From an uncultured Collinsella sp. (GTDB lineage Bacteria > Actinomycetota > Coriobacteriia > Coriobacteriales > Coriobacteriaceae), in NCBI GenBank assembly GCA_900540895.1, contig UQHV01000007.1, positions 1 through 64,000 on the forward strand: 64,000 nucleotides of DNA, in the 5' to 3' direction. The translations under genes were made by a program, and so were the position numbers. How positions within the stretch are numbered: the first letter of the stretch is position 1; each line of letters opens with the position of its first letter. Shown here in pieces: positions 9,173-17,684 of this stretch. A model generated the notes under the pieces. It saw only the letters and a list, made by a program, of their open reading frames with translations. It was not told the origin of the DNA and did no database searches.

Positions 9173-9555
9173 TTTTTTAGTTCGGCCGAGTAGAGCAGCT
9201 TGTTGTAGGCGTAGCCCAGCGCATCGTCGTCCTGCGTGCCGTCGTCCTCGGTCACGGCCTCCATGAGGCTCGCGTACTGCTCGTCGCCGAGGAGGAAGCG
9301 GAACGCCCCGTCGAGCTCCTCGGTCGTGCGGTCCTCCTTGTTCATGGCGTCGATGAAGCGGCGGTCGTGCGCTCGCTTGACGGGAATGCTCATGGCGATG
9401 CCGAGAACGGTCAGCTCGGCGCAGCGTCCTCGCTTCTGCTCGATGAGCTTCGCCTTGTCGGCCGCCGTCTGCGCGGCGGCGGTCGTGAAGCCGAGGACCT
9501 TGGCGTATGCCTCGAGCTCGCCCTCGTCCATCATTGCCAGGTAGTCCTTGTTCAT
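9166..9555 (-). CDS. Tail assembly chaperone, short form (G-type)
   Basis: The 129-aa acidic, helical protein (MNKDYLAMMDEGELEAYAKV) lies between the tail-tube and tape-measure genes. It ends in ELKNF at a -1 slippery heptamer, so most ribosomes make this short form and a minority make the extended form. Sequence similarity to a named family is not claimed; the role follows from order and frameshift. Confidence 0.85.
   Translation of the reverse strand: MNKDYLAMMDEGELEAYAKVLGFTTAAAQTAADKAKLIEQKRGRCAELTVLGIAMSIPVKRAHDRRFIDAMNKEDRTTEELDGAFRFLLGDEQYASLMEAVTEDDGTQDDDALGYAYNKLLYSAELKNF
9172..9178 (-). promoter_or_regulatory. Programmed -1 ribosomal frameshift site
   Basis: On the minus strand the zero-frame codons CTA AAA AAC TTC TAG form the canonical heptamer A-AAA-AAC, two codons before the stop of the short chaperone. 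A slip of -1 gives AAA AAA CTT CTA and enters a frame open for about 375 nt. The match in heptamer, phase, place and gene order is complete. Confidence 0.9.
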
Positions 9556-9574
9556 CTTTCCTCCCAGATAAAGG

Positions 9575-9599
9575 GCCGCCCCGGCAAAACCGGGGCGGC
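9575..9599 (-). terminator. GC hairpin after the tail tube gene
   Basis: Perfect 10-bp stem GCCGCCCCGG/CCGGGGCGGC with loop CAAAA. On the minus strand it is followed by CCTTTATC, a weak T tract, so it may be an attenuator that lowers expression of genes after the abundant tail-tube protein, or an mRNA 3' stabiliser. Confidence 0.6.
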
Positions 9600-9618
9600 G
9601 TTTTCGTTATGGCCCTGT

Positions 9619-10251
9619 CTACGCGGCGGGCTTAGCGCGGTAGATGTCGAACAGCGGCTTGTCCGCGGTCTTGAGGACCGTGAAGGTGAAGCCGTACTGG
9701 ACCAGTCCGCCGGGCTTGTGCTCGACGTCGTCGTAGGAGTCGATGGAGACGCGCGGGATGACGGTGCGGCGGAGGTTGCCAGTGTCCTCGAGCTCGTCGA
9801 TGACGAGCGGGACGCGCACGTCGGAGTTGGCGACGGCCTTGATGTGGCTGAACGTTCCGTCCTCGTTCGTCTCGACGTTGTCGGCGCCGTAGCGCAGCTT
9901 GGCGACGGAGGAGCGGACGGACTCGATGAAGACCATCTTGTACTGGTGCTTCTCCTCGGAGACCTTGGTGAGCACGATGGACTGGTGCCAGCCCTTGAAC
10001 TCGTTGACCGTCACGCCCTTGGAGGCCGTGAAGCCGTCGGGCGACAGGTCGCCCAGCGACACGAGGTCGGTGAGCGTGGAGATCTTGGTCATGGCGTCGG
10101 CCGGGAGCGTCGGCTTGGCCTTGAAGCTCGTGTACACGCAGCCGCCCTCGACGGGTGAGCCGGTGGTTACGAGCGAGGGGTCGATATCGGCCGCGGGGGT
10201 CGCGTCCTCTGACGCGAGGGCAATCTTGGCCTCTTCGTTGTTGGATGCCAT
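9619..10251 (-). CDS. Major tail tube protein
   Basis: This 210-aa protein has a beta-rich pattern typical of tail tubes: VYTSFKAKPTLPADAM near residue 40, a central EKHQYKMVFIESVRS strand-helix part, and RRTVIPRVSIDSYDDVEHKPGG near the end. It follows the head-tail connector genes and precedes the chaperones, which is the standard place. It polymerises around the tape measure to form the tail tube. Confidence 0.88.
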   Translation of the reverse strand: MASNNEEAKIALASEDATPAADIDPSLVTTGSPVEGGCVYTSFKAKPTLPADAMTKISTLTDLVSLGDLSPDGFTASKGVTVNEFKGWHQSIVLTKVSEEKHQYKMVFIESVRSSVAKLRYGADNVETNEDGTFSHIKAVANSDVRVPLVIDELEDTGNLRRTVIPRVSIDSYDDVEHKPGGLVQYGFTFTVLKTADKPLFDIYRAKPAA

Positions 10252-10620
10252 TTATCCTTCTTTCGGTTGGTATGTCTTCAGTCGGTACAGCGCGTACCAG
10301 CGCGGGGACCGGGCGAGGTAGTCGTAGTCGGTCCGCATCTCGAGCTCCTCGCAGGCGCAGAAGCCCCGCGCGAACGGCAGGTGCGACATCGCGTCGCCCA
10401 CGAGCTCGGCGAGCTCCTCGGCCCTGGCCTCTGTCGGGGCCCACATGATGACCTCGACCTGCGGCGAATCCACGAGCGCGTCCTGCCGCGCGCCCCCGCA
10501 CCGGCGGACCACCACGACGGTCCCCGGCCGTTCCCCGGGCAGGCCGACCTGAACGGGCACGCCGCCCAGGACGGACTCGAGAATCGCCCTGAGCTCGCCC
10601 ATCACGTTGAGTCTCGGCAC
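10252..10620 (-). CDS. Tail terminator/completion-like protein
   Basis: The 122-aa protein starts MPRLNVMGELRAILES and contains VPVQVGLPGERPG followed by a central strand pattern and YYLxRxPRWYALYRLKTY-like end. Order (connector, this gene, tail tube) matches the tail terminator slot of HK97-like siphoviruses. Its stop abuts the tail-tube ATG region, in the same operon. Confidence 0.75.
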   Translation of the reverse strand: MPRLNVMGELRAILESVLGGVPVQVGLPGERPGTVVVVRRCGGARQDALVDSPQVEVIMWAPTEARAEELAELVGDAMSHLPFARGFCACEELEMRTDYDYLARSPRWYALYRLKTYQPKEG

Positions 10621-10629
10621 GTTTCCTCC

Positions 10630-10953
10630 TTAGAGCAGGTGGTCGAGCGTGTGGTTGCGGTTCTGGTCGTAGGCGCCTGCCGGGGTCGCGGCGCTTACGA
10701 CGCCGAAGGTGTCGCAGGAGCCCGACTTGACGACGCCCGCGTAGGGGGCGCTGTCGAATGTCCCCGGGTATTTCTTCTCGAGGGACCTGCGGTAGCCTGA
10801 CGGCACGTGGTGTGATGCGGCCTCGGCGTTGGCCCTCGCCGCGAGGCGGGCAGTCTCGGTCGCCACCCAGGCGCGGACGCCCGCGCCCTTCGTGACGGCG
10901 ATGACTCCCGCGTCGCTGTGGACGAAGCGCCCGAACTTGATCTTGTCAGCCAT
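10630..10953 (-). CDS. HK97 gp10-like head-tail joining protein
   Basis: The product is 107 aa, rich in Ala/Lys/Arg in its first half (long helix: ARLAARANAEAASHHVP) and ends with a conserved-looking YDQNRNHTLDHLL. The gene overlaps the stop of the preceding closure gene by 8 nt. Length, helix-strand makeup and order fit gp10-type neck proteins; the family call is inference. Confidence 0.7.
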   Translation of the reverse strand: MADKIKFGRFVHSDAGVIAVTKGAGVRAWVATETARLAARANAEAASHHVPSGYRRSLEKKYPGTFDSAPYAGVVKSGSCDTFGVVSAATPAGAYDQNRNHTLDHLL

Positions 10954-11299
10954 GGACCCTCCCCGCCGTCGCCGTCATGTTCCACGCCGTGGGACAGGGG
11001 TTCGTGATGTCGGGGGAACCGACGACCAGCAGCGCGGTGTCGGGGTCGGCTGGCATGCCGCGCCCCGTCAGGGCGATGCGGCAGCGCGCCAGCGGCGGCC
11101 CCGCGTACGTCTTGGGGAACGCGATGGAGTAGCTCGCCTCGATGCCGTCAGGCCGGACGGCATCCCCCACATCAGAGCCCGCCAGGGGCCGCACGAGGCA
11201 CCCCGTGACGACGGTGGCCTCCCACTCGACGACAGGCTCGCCCATGGCGTCCCTGCCCGTCTCCGTGCTCGACAGCACCGTCACCTCCTCGCCGATCAC
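10946..11299 (-). CDS. Head closure protein
   Basis: I place the start at a GTG (11297-11299) that overlaps the upstream TGA, rather than at a more upstream ATG inside the previous gene. The product is 117 aa with a beta-rich pattern: VTVLSSTETGRDAMGEPV near the start and a central ASYSIAFPKTYAGP. This matches head-closure (stopper) proteins which also begin with V-x-V strands and carry G-E-P turns. It sits between the connector adaptor and gp10-like genes. Confidence 0.72.
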   Translation of the reverse strand: MIGEEVTVLSSTETGRDAMGEPVVEWEATVVTGCLVRPLAGSDVGDAVRPDGIEASYSIAFPKTYAGPPLARCRIALTGRGMPADPDTALLVVGSPDITNPCPTAWNMTATAGRVHG

Positions 11300-11715
11300 G
11301 GCCTGCCCCCGTAGCTCGGGCACACGGTGCCGATGCGCTGGCCGCACCCGAGCAGCCTCTTGAGCGCGGCGAGCGTCGAGCGGTCGAAGTAGGCCGTGCC
11401 GCTCGGGTTCTGAAACGTGAAGCTCCCCTGGAACCCGTTGGCCGTGAAGCTCGACTGCGAGACGCCGGTGAGGTCCTCCACGCCCATGGGCGCGCAGGCC
11501 GGCTGGACCAGCTTCTTGCGGGCCGCGTCGGTCACCAGGTCGCGGGCAAGCTCGCGGGCGTCGCCCGTCAGGGAGCGGTAGCGCGGTATGCCGAGGGTCG
11601 CGCGGAGCTTCGCGCTCTGCCGCGACAGCTCGGCCGCGACGCGCTCCTCGTCGGTCACCGCGTCCCCCGTGTCGATGCGGTACTCGTCGACCGTAGCGAA
11701 CGCGTAGTCGTCCAC
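11296..11715 (-). CDS. Head-tail connector adaptor (gp6/gp15-like)
   Basis: The 139-aa protein starts MDDYAFATVDEYRIDTG, the usual opening of connector adaptors ('x-T-V-D-E-Y-x-x-x-T-G-x'), followed by helices with ERVAAELSRQSAKLR and a C-terminal tail that varies. It directly follows the major capsid gene. It binds under the portal ring after packaging. Confidence 0.8.
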   Translation of the reverse strand: MDDYAFATVDEYRIDTGDAVTDEERVAAELSRQSAKLRATLGIPRYRSLTGDARELARDLVTDAARKKLVQPACAPMGVEDLTGVSQSSFTANGFQGSFTFQNPSGTAYFDRSTLAALKRLLGCGQRIGTVCPSYGGRP

Positions 11716-11725
11716 GTCGGCCTCC

Positions 11726-12664
11726 TTACTTGGTCGTGATGGTTCCCTTCACGATGTAGTCCTTCACCTCGGGGAAGAACGTCGCGCAGGCGAGCACGTT
11801 GGTCTCGACGGACACGTGGTCGTACGCCGGGGTGTGCGCGACGCCGATCAGGCCGGAGTCGGAGACCGTGTACGTGAGGCCCGAGGTCGCGAGCTCGCCG
11901 AAGTCCACGCCGAAGATGCGGATGTTGTCGGCGGGGGTGGCGATCATGGTTCCCTTGGCGACCTGGTTGGTCAGGAAGACGCCCGAGAGGCCCAGGAAGT
12001 TCTCGAGGTAGGTGAGGCCGAACAGGTTCTGGTCGGTGATGGTCGCGGTGCCGAGGTAGTCGGCGGCGTCGTCTCGGTTGATGAAGTGGACGACGCGCTC
12101 GGCGGCGTCGCCGTTGGTCTCGAGGGTGTTGCCGAGCCTGGCGTCGACGGCCGCGGCGCATGCCTGCAGGCCCTTGCCGGTCGCCGTGCCCGTTCCCTTG
12201 AGCAGGAAGGAGAAGAACTGCGAGACGATGCTGCGGCGCACGAGCGAGGCCATGTGCTTGTCGGTCTTGAGCACGGCGTTGACGTAGCCGGACTGCTGGA
12301 TCGCCTTGTGCGTGGTCATGCGGCGGTACGGGAAGGCCTCGGCCTCGCCCACGGGCTCGTAGGTGGCGGTGAACTTGGACAGCGCGACCTCGTCGCCCTC
12401 GACGTAGGACGTGCCGGAGCTGGAACCCAGCTGGACGGCGGCGTCGCCGGTGGCGGATTCCTTGGAGCCGTCGGTCTTGGAGTCGTTGAGCTCGCCGGTC
12501 ACCTTGAGCATCTTGAGCGTGGTGCCGGCGGCGATGGTCTCGGCGCCGAAGATGCCGAGGACCTCGAGCAGGCGGTCGAGGTCGCCCTCGAAGTTGCGGA
12601 TGAACTCCTGGTCCATCGAGGCGTTGATGGCCTTGGAGTCGGAGATGTTTGCGGGTACGGGCAT
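11726..12664 (-). CDS. Major capsid protein
   Basis: The product has 312 aa, follows a scaffold gene and precedes connector genes. Recognisable parts include N-terminal SMDQEFIRNFEGDLDRLLEVLG, a central PYRRMTTHKAIQQSGY and RIFGVDFGELATSGL near residue 240, then a C-terminal VAHTPAYDHVSVETN region. These fit an HK97-fold capsid protein made without a fused scaffold domain. Confidence 0.88.
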   Translation of the reverse strand: MPVPANISDSKAINASMDQEFIRNFEGDLDRLLEVLGIFGAETIAAGTTLKMLKVTGELNDSKTDGSKESATGDAAVQLGSSSGTSYVEGDEVALSKFTATYEPVGEAEAFPYRRMTTHKAIQQSGYVNAVLKTDKHMASLVRRSIVSQFFSFLLKGTGTATGKGLQACAAAVDARLGNTLETNGDAAERVVHFINRDDAADYLGTATITDQNLFGLTYLENFLGLSGVFLTNQVAKGTMIATPADNIRIFGVDFGELATSGLTYTVSDSGLIGVAHTPAYDHVSVETNVLACATFFPEVKDYIVKGTITTK

Positions 12665-12677
12665 GCTTGCCCCTTTC

Positions 12678-13238
12678 TTACTTGTAGAGGTCCATGTGCG
12701 CGGCGCGGGCCATGATGCGCTTGGCGGGGTCCTTGATGGACTCGATGGACTCCCTGTTCACTTTCTTTCCTCCACCGGATCCGCCCTTGTCGAGCGGGTA
12801 GCCCGGCTGGCGCGACTCGGCGAAGTCGCCGACGGCCTTTGCCGATGCCGTCATAGACTCCTCGTCGTCGCCGTGGATGAGCGCGGCCGGCACGCCGGTG
12901 GCCTGCGACACGCGGGCGAGCGTGCGTTCGCGCTCGCGCTCGGCCTCGGACGCGGCGAGGCGTCCCTTCAGGTCGTTGAGCTCGTCGTTGAGGGACTCGA
13001 CGGTGGGCGCCTGCGCGCCCTGGGCGTCCCACAGGTCGGCCTTGCCCTTGTTCTCCTTGGCCCGGGCCTCCCACTTGCGGGACTCCTTCTTGAATCGCTC
13101 GGCCTCGGCCTTCCAGTCGATCGCGGGCGGCTCCTGCGGCGCGCCGGGCTCTTGGCCGGCGCCGGGTTCCGCCGGCGCGGCGGGCTGCGGGGGCTCGACG
13201 GGATCGGTCACGTTGTTGGCTTGCTGCTGGGTCGGCAT
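12678..13238 (-). CDS. Capsid scaffolding protein
   Basis: The 186-aa protein has a Pro/Ala/Gln-rich N-terminus (about residues 1-40), a long charged coiled coil (about 40-110, with WKAEAERFKKESRKWEARA) and a basic end with KRIMARAAHMDLYK. This layout and its place immediately before the capsid gene are typical of phage scaffolds, which guide prohead assembly and then leave or are degraded. Confidence 0.88.
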   Translation of the reverse strand: MPTQQQANNVTDPVEPPQPAAPAEPGAGQEPGAPQEPPAIDWKAEAERFKKESRKWEARAKENKGKADLWDAQGAQAPTVESLNDELNDLKGRLAASEAERERERTLARVSQATGVPAALIHGDDEESMTASAKAVGDFAESRQPGYPLDKGGSGGGKKVNRESIESIKDPAKRIMARAAHMDLYK

Positions 13239-13314
13239 CTTGCACTCCTTCCGCCCCGTGCGGGGCTCGCTTCGCGCCCCGTGCGGCGGCGCTGGCGGTC
13301 TTTAGGCATGGAAA

Positions 13315-13342
13315 AGGCCGCCTCCCGTGCGGGCTGCGGCCT
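13315..13342 (-). terminator. Hairpin between minor capsid and scaffold genes
   Basis: Nested stem GGCCGC/GCGGCC with inner CCCG/CGGG; on the minus strand it is followed by CCTTTTCC. It lies in the 183-nt gap 13239-13421, the largest gap in the structural operon. It may partly terminate or process the transcript ahead of the highly expressed scaffold and capsid genes. Confidence 0.5.
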
Positions 13343-13421
13343 CGTGTTCCTGCCGGCGCGTTGCGTGTCTTCGCCGGCGACGCTTGATGGCGCGTCGCGC
13401 CCGCCCTCCCACGGGGCGTCC

Positions 13422-14303
13422 TCACTTGGCCGAGAGCCTCTTGCTCACGCTCGCCGCGGTCTGCGCGAGCGACTTGGCGTAGGGGCTCCCGGGCTTGAAG
13501 CCCATGGCCAGCCCCGCCCTGTTCGCGGTGGTCATGCGTGCCTTGAGGTCATCCGGGGACGACGCCCCCTCCATGTACCTCTGGATGTCGCCGATGCTTC
13601 CGAACCTCTTCCCGTCCACGAACGCGGCGACTACCTTGCCGCCCCTGTGGTGGCCGCGGGACCCCGAGCGCCTGGACCCCCATTCGGGGTGCTTCCCGCG
13701 GTACTCGTCGTAGAGCGCCGACGGGTCGTATCCGTCGAGCGCGGGGCTGCCGGAGAAGTCGGCGACCGGTATGCACCTGCAGCTCGGGTGGCGCTCGGCT
13801 CCGGCTGTCGCCGAGCTCTTGAAGACGAAGCCGCGAGAGCCGATCATCCGGCACCAGTCGCACGCGCCCGCGTGCGGCACCAGCGCCCAGCGCGGGTGCG
13901 CGGGGTCGGCCATGGCGTTGCCCTGGATCGTGGCGTCCGCATAGCCCATGGCGCGCTGCACGGCGGTCGCCGCGAGCGCCGTGGCGGCCGCGGAAGTCCG
14001 CAGCGCCTCGTCGACGTCGCTCGCGAGAAGCCCGCCGTGGCCGGGGTCGAACTGCCGCGGTTCGTATCCCTGCGCCGGGCCGGCGCCCGAGCGCATGGCG
14101 GCGTAGAACTCGACGGCCGCTGCGGCGGCAAAAGAGCCGAACTTGGCCACGAGCGCCGCGTAGGTGCGCGCCAGCGCCCGGTAGAGCTCATCGCCGTAGA
14201 GTCCGGCGAACTCGTCTATCGCCTGCGCGACCGCCGCCTGCAGCAGGTCGGCGTTGATGCCGAGCGCGCGGGCGTAGCGGTCGAAGTCCTCGCGCGGTAT
14301 CAC
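13422..14303 (-). CDS. Minor capsid/head morphogenesis protein (MuF-like)
   Basis: The 293-aa protein starts with an ATG overlapping the portal TGA (ATGA). The first half is helical and Ala-rich. A cysteine-bearing core near residues 150-180 (HAGACDWCRMIGSRGF and ERHPSCRC) matches phage minor head proteins with a CxWC...HxxCRC pattern. The C-terminus is Gly/Lys/Ser-rich. It is thought to lie inside the head near the portal. Confidence 0.85.
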   Translation of the reverse strand: MIPREDFDRYARALGINADLLQAAVAQAIDEFAGLYGDELYRALARTYAALVAKFGSFAAAAAVEFYAAMRSGAGPAQGYEPRQFDPGHGGLLASDVDEALRTSAAATALAATAVQRAMGYADATIQGNAMADPAHPRWALVPHAGACDWCRMIGSRGFVFKSSATAGAERHPSCRCIPVADFSGSPALDGYDPSALYDEYRGKHPEWGSRRSGSRGHHRGGKVVAAFVDGKRFGSIGDIQRYMEGASSPDDLKARMTTANRAGLAMGFKPGSPYAKSLAQTAASVSKRLSAK

Positions 14304-15823
14304 TCCGCCTCACCGCCGGCGGGCGGCAGGGCCGCGGCCTTCGCGGCCTGCGCGGCCATCGTCTCCGCCATGGCGTTTAGCGCCGCGATGGCCCCGCTCT
14401 GCTGCTTCTCGCGTTCCAGGCGGTCGATGGTCGGCTGGGACAGGCCCACGCCCTCGTAGTAGACGCGGGTGCCCAGCATGCTCTCGTCCGCGGCGGCGAG
14501 TTTCGTCCACGCGTCGGCGCGCGCCGCGATGGTCGGCATCGAGGGGTCCTTGAAGTACGCCTGGACGGCGCGCTGCTCGTCGGTGAGCCCGGATATCGGG
14601 ACGCCGTCCTTGACCGCCATCATCATCTGCGCGACCGTCTCGAGCGCCTCGGCGTTGTGCTCGTTGATCTGCTCCACCTCGAGGATGAGCGGGTCGTTCG
14701 CTGCGCCCAGGGCGTCCGAGGACGTGTAGGTGTTCGACAGCACTCCCAGCTGCGCCAGCGGGACGTTGGTCGCGCCGGAGAACCGCTGCGCGTCGTTCTC
14801 GAAGACGCGTGTGAAGTTGTCGGCGGTCGGCGCGGCGAACTGCCCTACGGTCGGGACGTCGCCGTCCTCGTCCTTGGTGATGGCGAGGAACGACCCGACG
14901 TACGCGTTGAACTTGGCGATGGGCGACGGCGGGGTGGCGGGGCCGCCCTCGTCCTCGTCCTCGTCATCGCCCTCCCCGCCGTCCCCGTCCTTCACGGAGA
15001 AGAGGTCGTCCTTGGCGCCGAGGATGTATCGCTGGGGGAATGTGAAGAACTCCGCGCCGACCTCCATGCGCAGCACGTCGCGCATGGCCTTGTCGACGAT
15101 GCCCAGGATCTCGGGCGTGAGCATGGAGTGGCCGAGCGGGCGGTCCGGGTCGGGGTCGTAGGTGAACACCTCCATGAGCGGGCGACCCATGGGGTTCGGC
15201 TCCGTCTCGCAATCCCACTCGTAGGGGCCGCTGCCCAAGCCGATGCGCACCAGCGTGAGCACCGCGTCCGGGAAGTGGCACACGTAGCGGGAGGCGTTGC
15301 CCGACCTGTCGACGTCGGCGAGGACGACGCCGCAGCGGATGCGGCGGGCGTCCTTGTCCCACAGGCAGCAGAACTGGTTCGCGCTGAACACGCGGACCAT
15401 CGCCTCGGGCTGTCCGGGGCCGCCCCTCATGACGGTCATGGCCGACACGCCGTAGGTGAGGGCGCTCGCGCACGCCTGCCGGTAGAGCGACCTCAGGCGG
15501 TTCTCGCGCACGAGACGCTTGAGGTCCTGGTCCTCCGCGCCGTCGAAGACGAAGCCGTCGAAGACGGAGCGCACGGAGTGCGCCTTGATGGCCTTGGCGC
15601 ACCACCCGGTGACGCAGTTGACCATCTCGAGCATGGGCGGGATGGAGATGCCGAGGCTCTTCATCTCGTTCTTCATGTCGTAGTAGCGCTTGAGGACGGT
15701 GTTTCGCGCCGACACGTCGCCCCAGGTTTCGAACATGTCCTCCACGGCGGCTCGGTACGGCTCGGGGACGGCGTCGAGGTTCGGCGTCTCGACGGAGGCC
15801 CTCTGCCCAATTCTCTGGATCAC
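14300..15823 (-). CDS. Portal protein
   Basis: Start is a GTG at 15821-15823 overlapping the terminase TGA (GTGA); the frame stays open far upstream but that part is antisense noise. The 507-aa product has the portal helical start (AVEDMFETWGDVSARN), a wing with PMGRPLMEVFTYDPDPDRPLG-type strands, an acidic loop (GDDEDEDEGG) near residue 280, and a C-terminal crown helix. The segment TYTSSDALGAANDPLI is typical of portals of this group. It forms the dodecameric DNA channel. Confidence 0.92.
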   Translation of the reverse strand: MIQRIGQRASVETPNLDAVPEPYRAAVEDMFETWGDVSARNTVLKRYYDMKNEMKSLGISIPPMLEMVNCVTGWCAKAIKAHSVRSVFDGFVFDGAEDQDLKRLVRENRLRSLYRQACASALTYGVSAMTVMRGGPGQPEAMVRVFSANQFCCLWDKDARRIRCGVVLADVDRSGNASRYVCHFPDAVLTLVRIGLGSGPYEWDCETEPNPMGRPLMEVFTYDPDPDRPLGHSMLTPEILGIVDKAMRDVLRMEVGAEFFTFPQRYILGAKDDLFSVKDGDGGEGDDEDEDEGGPATPPSPIAKFNAYVGSFLAITKDEDGDVPTVGQFAAPTADNFTRVFENDAQRFSGATNVPLAQLGVLSNTYTSSDALGAANDPLILEVEQINEHNAEALETVAQMMMAVKDGVPISGLTDEQRAVQAYFKDPSMPTIAARADAWTKLAAADESMLGTRVYYEGVGLSQPTIDRLEREKQQSGAIAALNAMAETMAAQAAKAAALPPAGGEAE

Positions 15824-17331
15824 AGTGTCCTCTGCTTCCTGCGCGGGTTGCGCTTGGTGTTCCTCGCGCCCCACAGCGCGAGCGAGCAAGATTCGAGTGG
15901 CTCGGGCGACACGGTCGCGTCCTCGGGGGAGCCGAAGCCCCACCCGCCGCGGGACCCGATCTTCCTGCGCACGCACTTCCTCGCCGAATCCTCGAGCGTC
16001 GGGTCGTAGGTGTGCGCGAGCGTGCCGTCGTTGAGCGCGTCCACGAAGCCGACGGCGGCGGCGACCACGTCGCGCGTCTGCGGCCTCACGACGTAGCCGC
16101 GCGGCGGCTTCATCTCGGCGAGGCGGTCGATGAGCGCGTCGGCGCCCGACATGCCGTCGATGACGACGACCGACGCGGTCGTGCGGCGGTCGTAGAGCCA
16201 CTCGGCGAGCTCGCGGGCGCCGCCCGCCGTCGTTCCGACCCTGATGAGCTCGACGGCGGCCTTGCCCTTGAGTGCGCGCTGGCCGAGCTTGCAGCCCGAC
16301 AGCGCGTAGGTCGACCCGTCCCTCGAGAACTTCACCCCGAAGGCCTTCTTGCCGCGGTACCGGTCGCCGATGGCGTCGATGAGGGCGGCGCCCCACGATT
16401 CCCGCGGGATGGCCCTCGTGAGCATGGCGGCCGGGCTGAACCAGCCCAGGCGCTCGTGGGCGAAGCCGGTGATCGAGCCGCCGGCGAACTCCGTGCGGGT
16501 GAAGTCGAGCGACAGGATGATGCCCATGCTCGGGTTCGATTCGTAGATGAGGTCCACCACGTCGTCGAACGTGGCGTCCTGGCGCGGGCACTCGTCCGTG
16601 GCCCACGAGCACCACTCGGTGCTCGGGATGTCGCCGGCTAGGATGGCCGCGCGTGTGCGCGCGAACACGGTGCCGGGGCAGTCCTCGTTGGGCGGCGTGC
16701 CCGTGTAGATGATCTGGCGCTCTCCGGTTGCGGACGCGGCGAGCGTGTACATGATGGCGTCGTACTGGGAGTCGGTGAGCTCCTGCGCCTCGTCGAACAC
16801 GACGAGCTGGATGTCATCGAAGCCTCGCGCGCTTCCGTTGGTGCGCGCCGAGAACTCGATGGAGCCGCCGTTGGTGAGGTAGATGGCCTCCTCGCCGTTC
16901 GTGCGGCGGATCCTCTCGACGAGGCACGAGAGCTCGGGGTGCTCCCTGTCCGTGAAGTAGCGGACGAGTCGGTTGAACGCCTTCTTGGCGGTCTTCACGC
17001 GGTGCGCGGTATGGAGGATGTGCCAGCCGCAGACCGCCAGGCGGAACACCTCGTATATCTCGATGACGGCGTTCTTGCCGTTCTGGCGCGGCACGTCCAG
17101 GCCGCACGTGACGTAGGCGGGGCGGCCCTCGGCATCGCACGCGCACCAGTCGGACAGCACGAGGGACTGCCACTCGATGGGCTCCATGCCCAGGTCCCCG
17201 CCCAGCTCGGCGGCGTCCTCTCCCTCGGAGTAGGCGACCTCGCCCACGGCGACCCTATACCGCGGCTCTTGCCTTCCGCGCCTCGTGGCGCTCGGCGATC
17301 GAGAAGAGCTTGGTCTGGACGTTCCGGACAT
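15820..17331 (-). CDS. terL: Terminase large subunit
   Basis: This is a 503-aa packaging ATPase/nuclease. A Walker A-like PRQNGKN is near residues 81-87 and a Walker B LVVFDEAQE near 175-183; coupling motif YTGTPP follows. The C-terminal nuclease has FGVKFSRDGS and VVIDGMSGADALIDRL with acidic residues. I keep the upstream ATG, which overlaps the small subunit by 77 nt, because the segment RRGRQEPRY before it matches the N-terminus of related terminases; a GTG at 17247 would be the alternative. Confidence 0.95.
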   Translation of the reverse strand: MSGTSRPSSSRSPSATRRGRQEPRYRVAVGEVAYSEGEDAAELGGDLGMEPIEWQSLVLSDWCACDAEGRPAYVTCGLDVPRQNGKNAVIEIYEVFRLAVCGWHILHTAHRVKTAKKAFNRLVRYFTDREHPELSCLVERIRRTNGEEAIYLTNGGSIEFSARTNGSARGFDDIQLVVFDEAQELTDSQYDAIMYTLAASATGERQIIYTGTPPNEDCPGTVFARTRAAILAGDIPSTEWCSWATDECPRQDATFDDVVDLIYESNPSMGIILSLDFTRTEFAGGSITGFAHERLGWFSPAAMLTRAIPRESWGAALIDAIGDRYRGKKAFGVKFSRDGSTYALSGCKLGQRALKGKAAVELIRVGTTAGGARELAEWLYDRRTTASVVVIDGMSGADALIDRLAEMKPPRGYVVRPQTRDVVAAAVGFVDALNDGTLAHTYDPTLEDSARKCVRRKIGSRGGWGFGSPEDATVSPEPLESCSLALWGARNTKRNPRRKQRTL

Positions 17332-17638
17332 CTGGCGCCCCCTCGTGGCCGTCGGTTATGCCGAGCTGCTTGTTGAGCTGCCTGATCTCCGCCGAAGCGG
17401 TCTTCAGGGTCGCTATCTGCGGGAATGACTTCAGGTCCCCCATGTCGTTCTGGTAGGCGGTCTGCTCGCCGAAGCTGTCCAGCTCGTCCTGGGCGAGCTC
17501 GACGATCTTGTACCACTGGCAAAGCAGCGCGAGCGTCGGCGCGTCGGCCTGGGTGAACGAGCGGCCGGCGGTGAGCTCGTCCCACTTGGCGCTCTTCACG
17601 GGGTCGCCGGCGACCGCGGCGGGCTTCTCGAGGGGCAT
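17255..17638 (-). CDS. terS: Terminase small subunit (P27-like)
   Basis: The 127-aa product starts at an ATG behind GGAGGTGGCGG. It is helical and acidic (ALLCQWYKIVELAQDELDSFG), with KTASAEIRQLNKQLGIT late, like P27-family small subunits. It precedes and overlaps terL. It would bind the packaging site in phage DNA. A terminator hairpin ends only about 20 nt upstream of the start. Confidence 0.85.
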   Translation of the reverse strand: MPLEKPAAVAGDPVKSAKWDELTAGRSFTQADAPTLALLCQWYKIVELAQDELDSFGEQTAYQNDMGDLKSFPQIATLKTASAEIRQLNKQLGITDGHEGAPDVRNVQTKLFSIAERHEARKARAAV

Positions 17639-17658
17639 CCGCCACCTCCAATCGGCAT

Positions 17659-17684
17659 AAAAAAGCCGCCCCGAAGGACGGCTT
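17659..17684 (-). terminator. Intrinsic terminator just before terS
   Basis: On the minus strand AAGCCGTCC-TTCG-GGCGGCTT (one extra G in the right arm) is followed by six Ts. Stem, TTCG loop and T tract are textbook. Its position inside the apparent late operon, just before terS, means either an unseen promoter or antitermination for the head genes. Confidence 0.8.

Noticed and set aside
14300..16615. 771-codon frame spanning portal and part of the terminase gene
   Set aside because: Only the part from the GTG at 15823 has portal features and a GTGA overlap; the upstream 264 codons are an Arg/His-rich shadow of terL.
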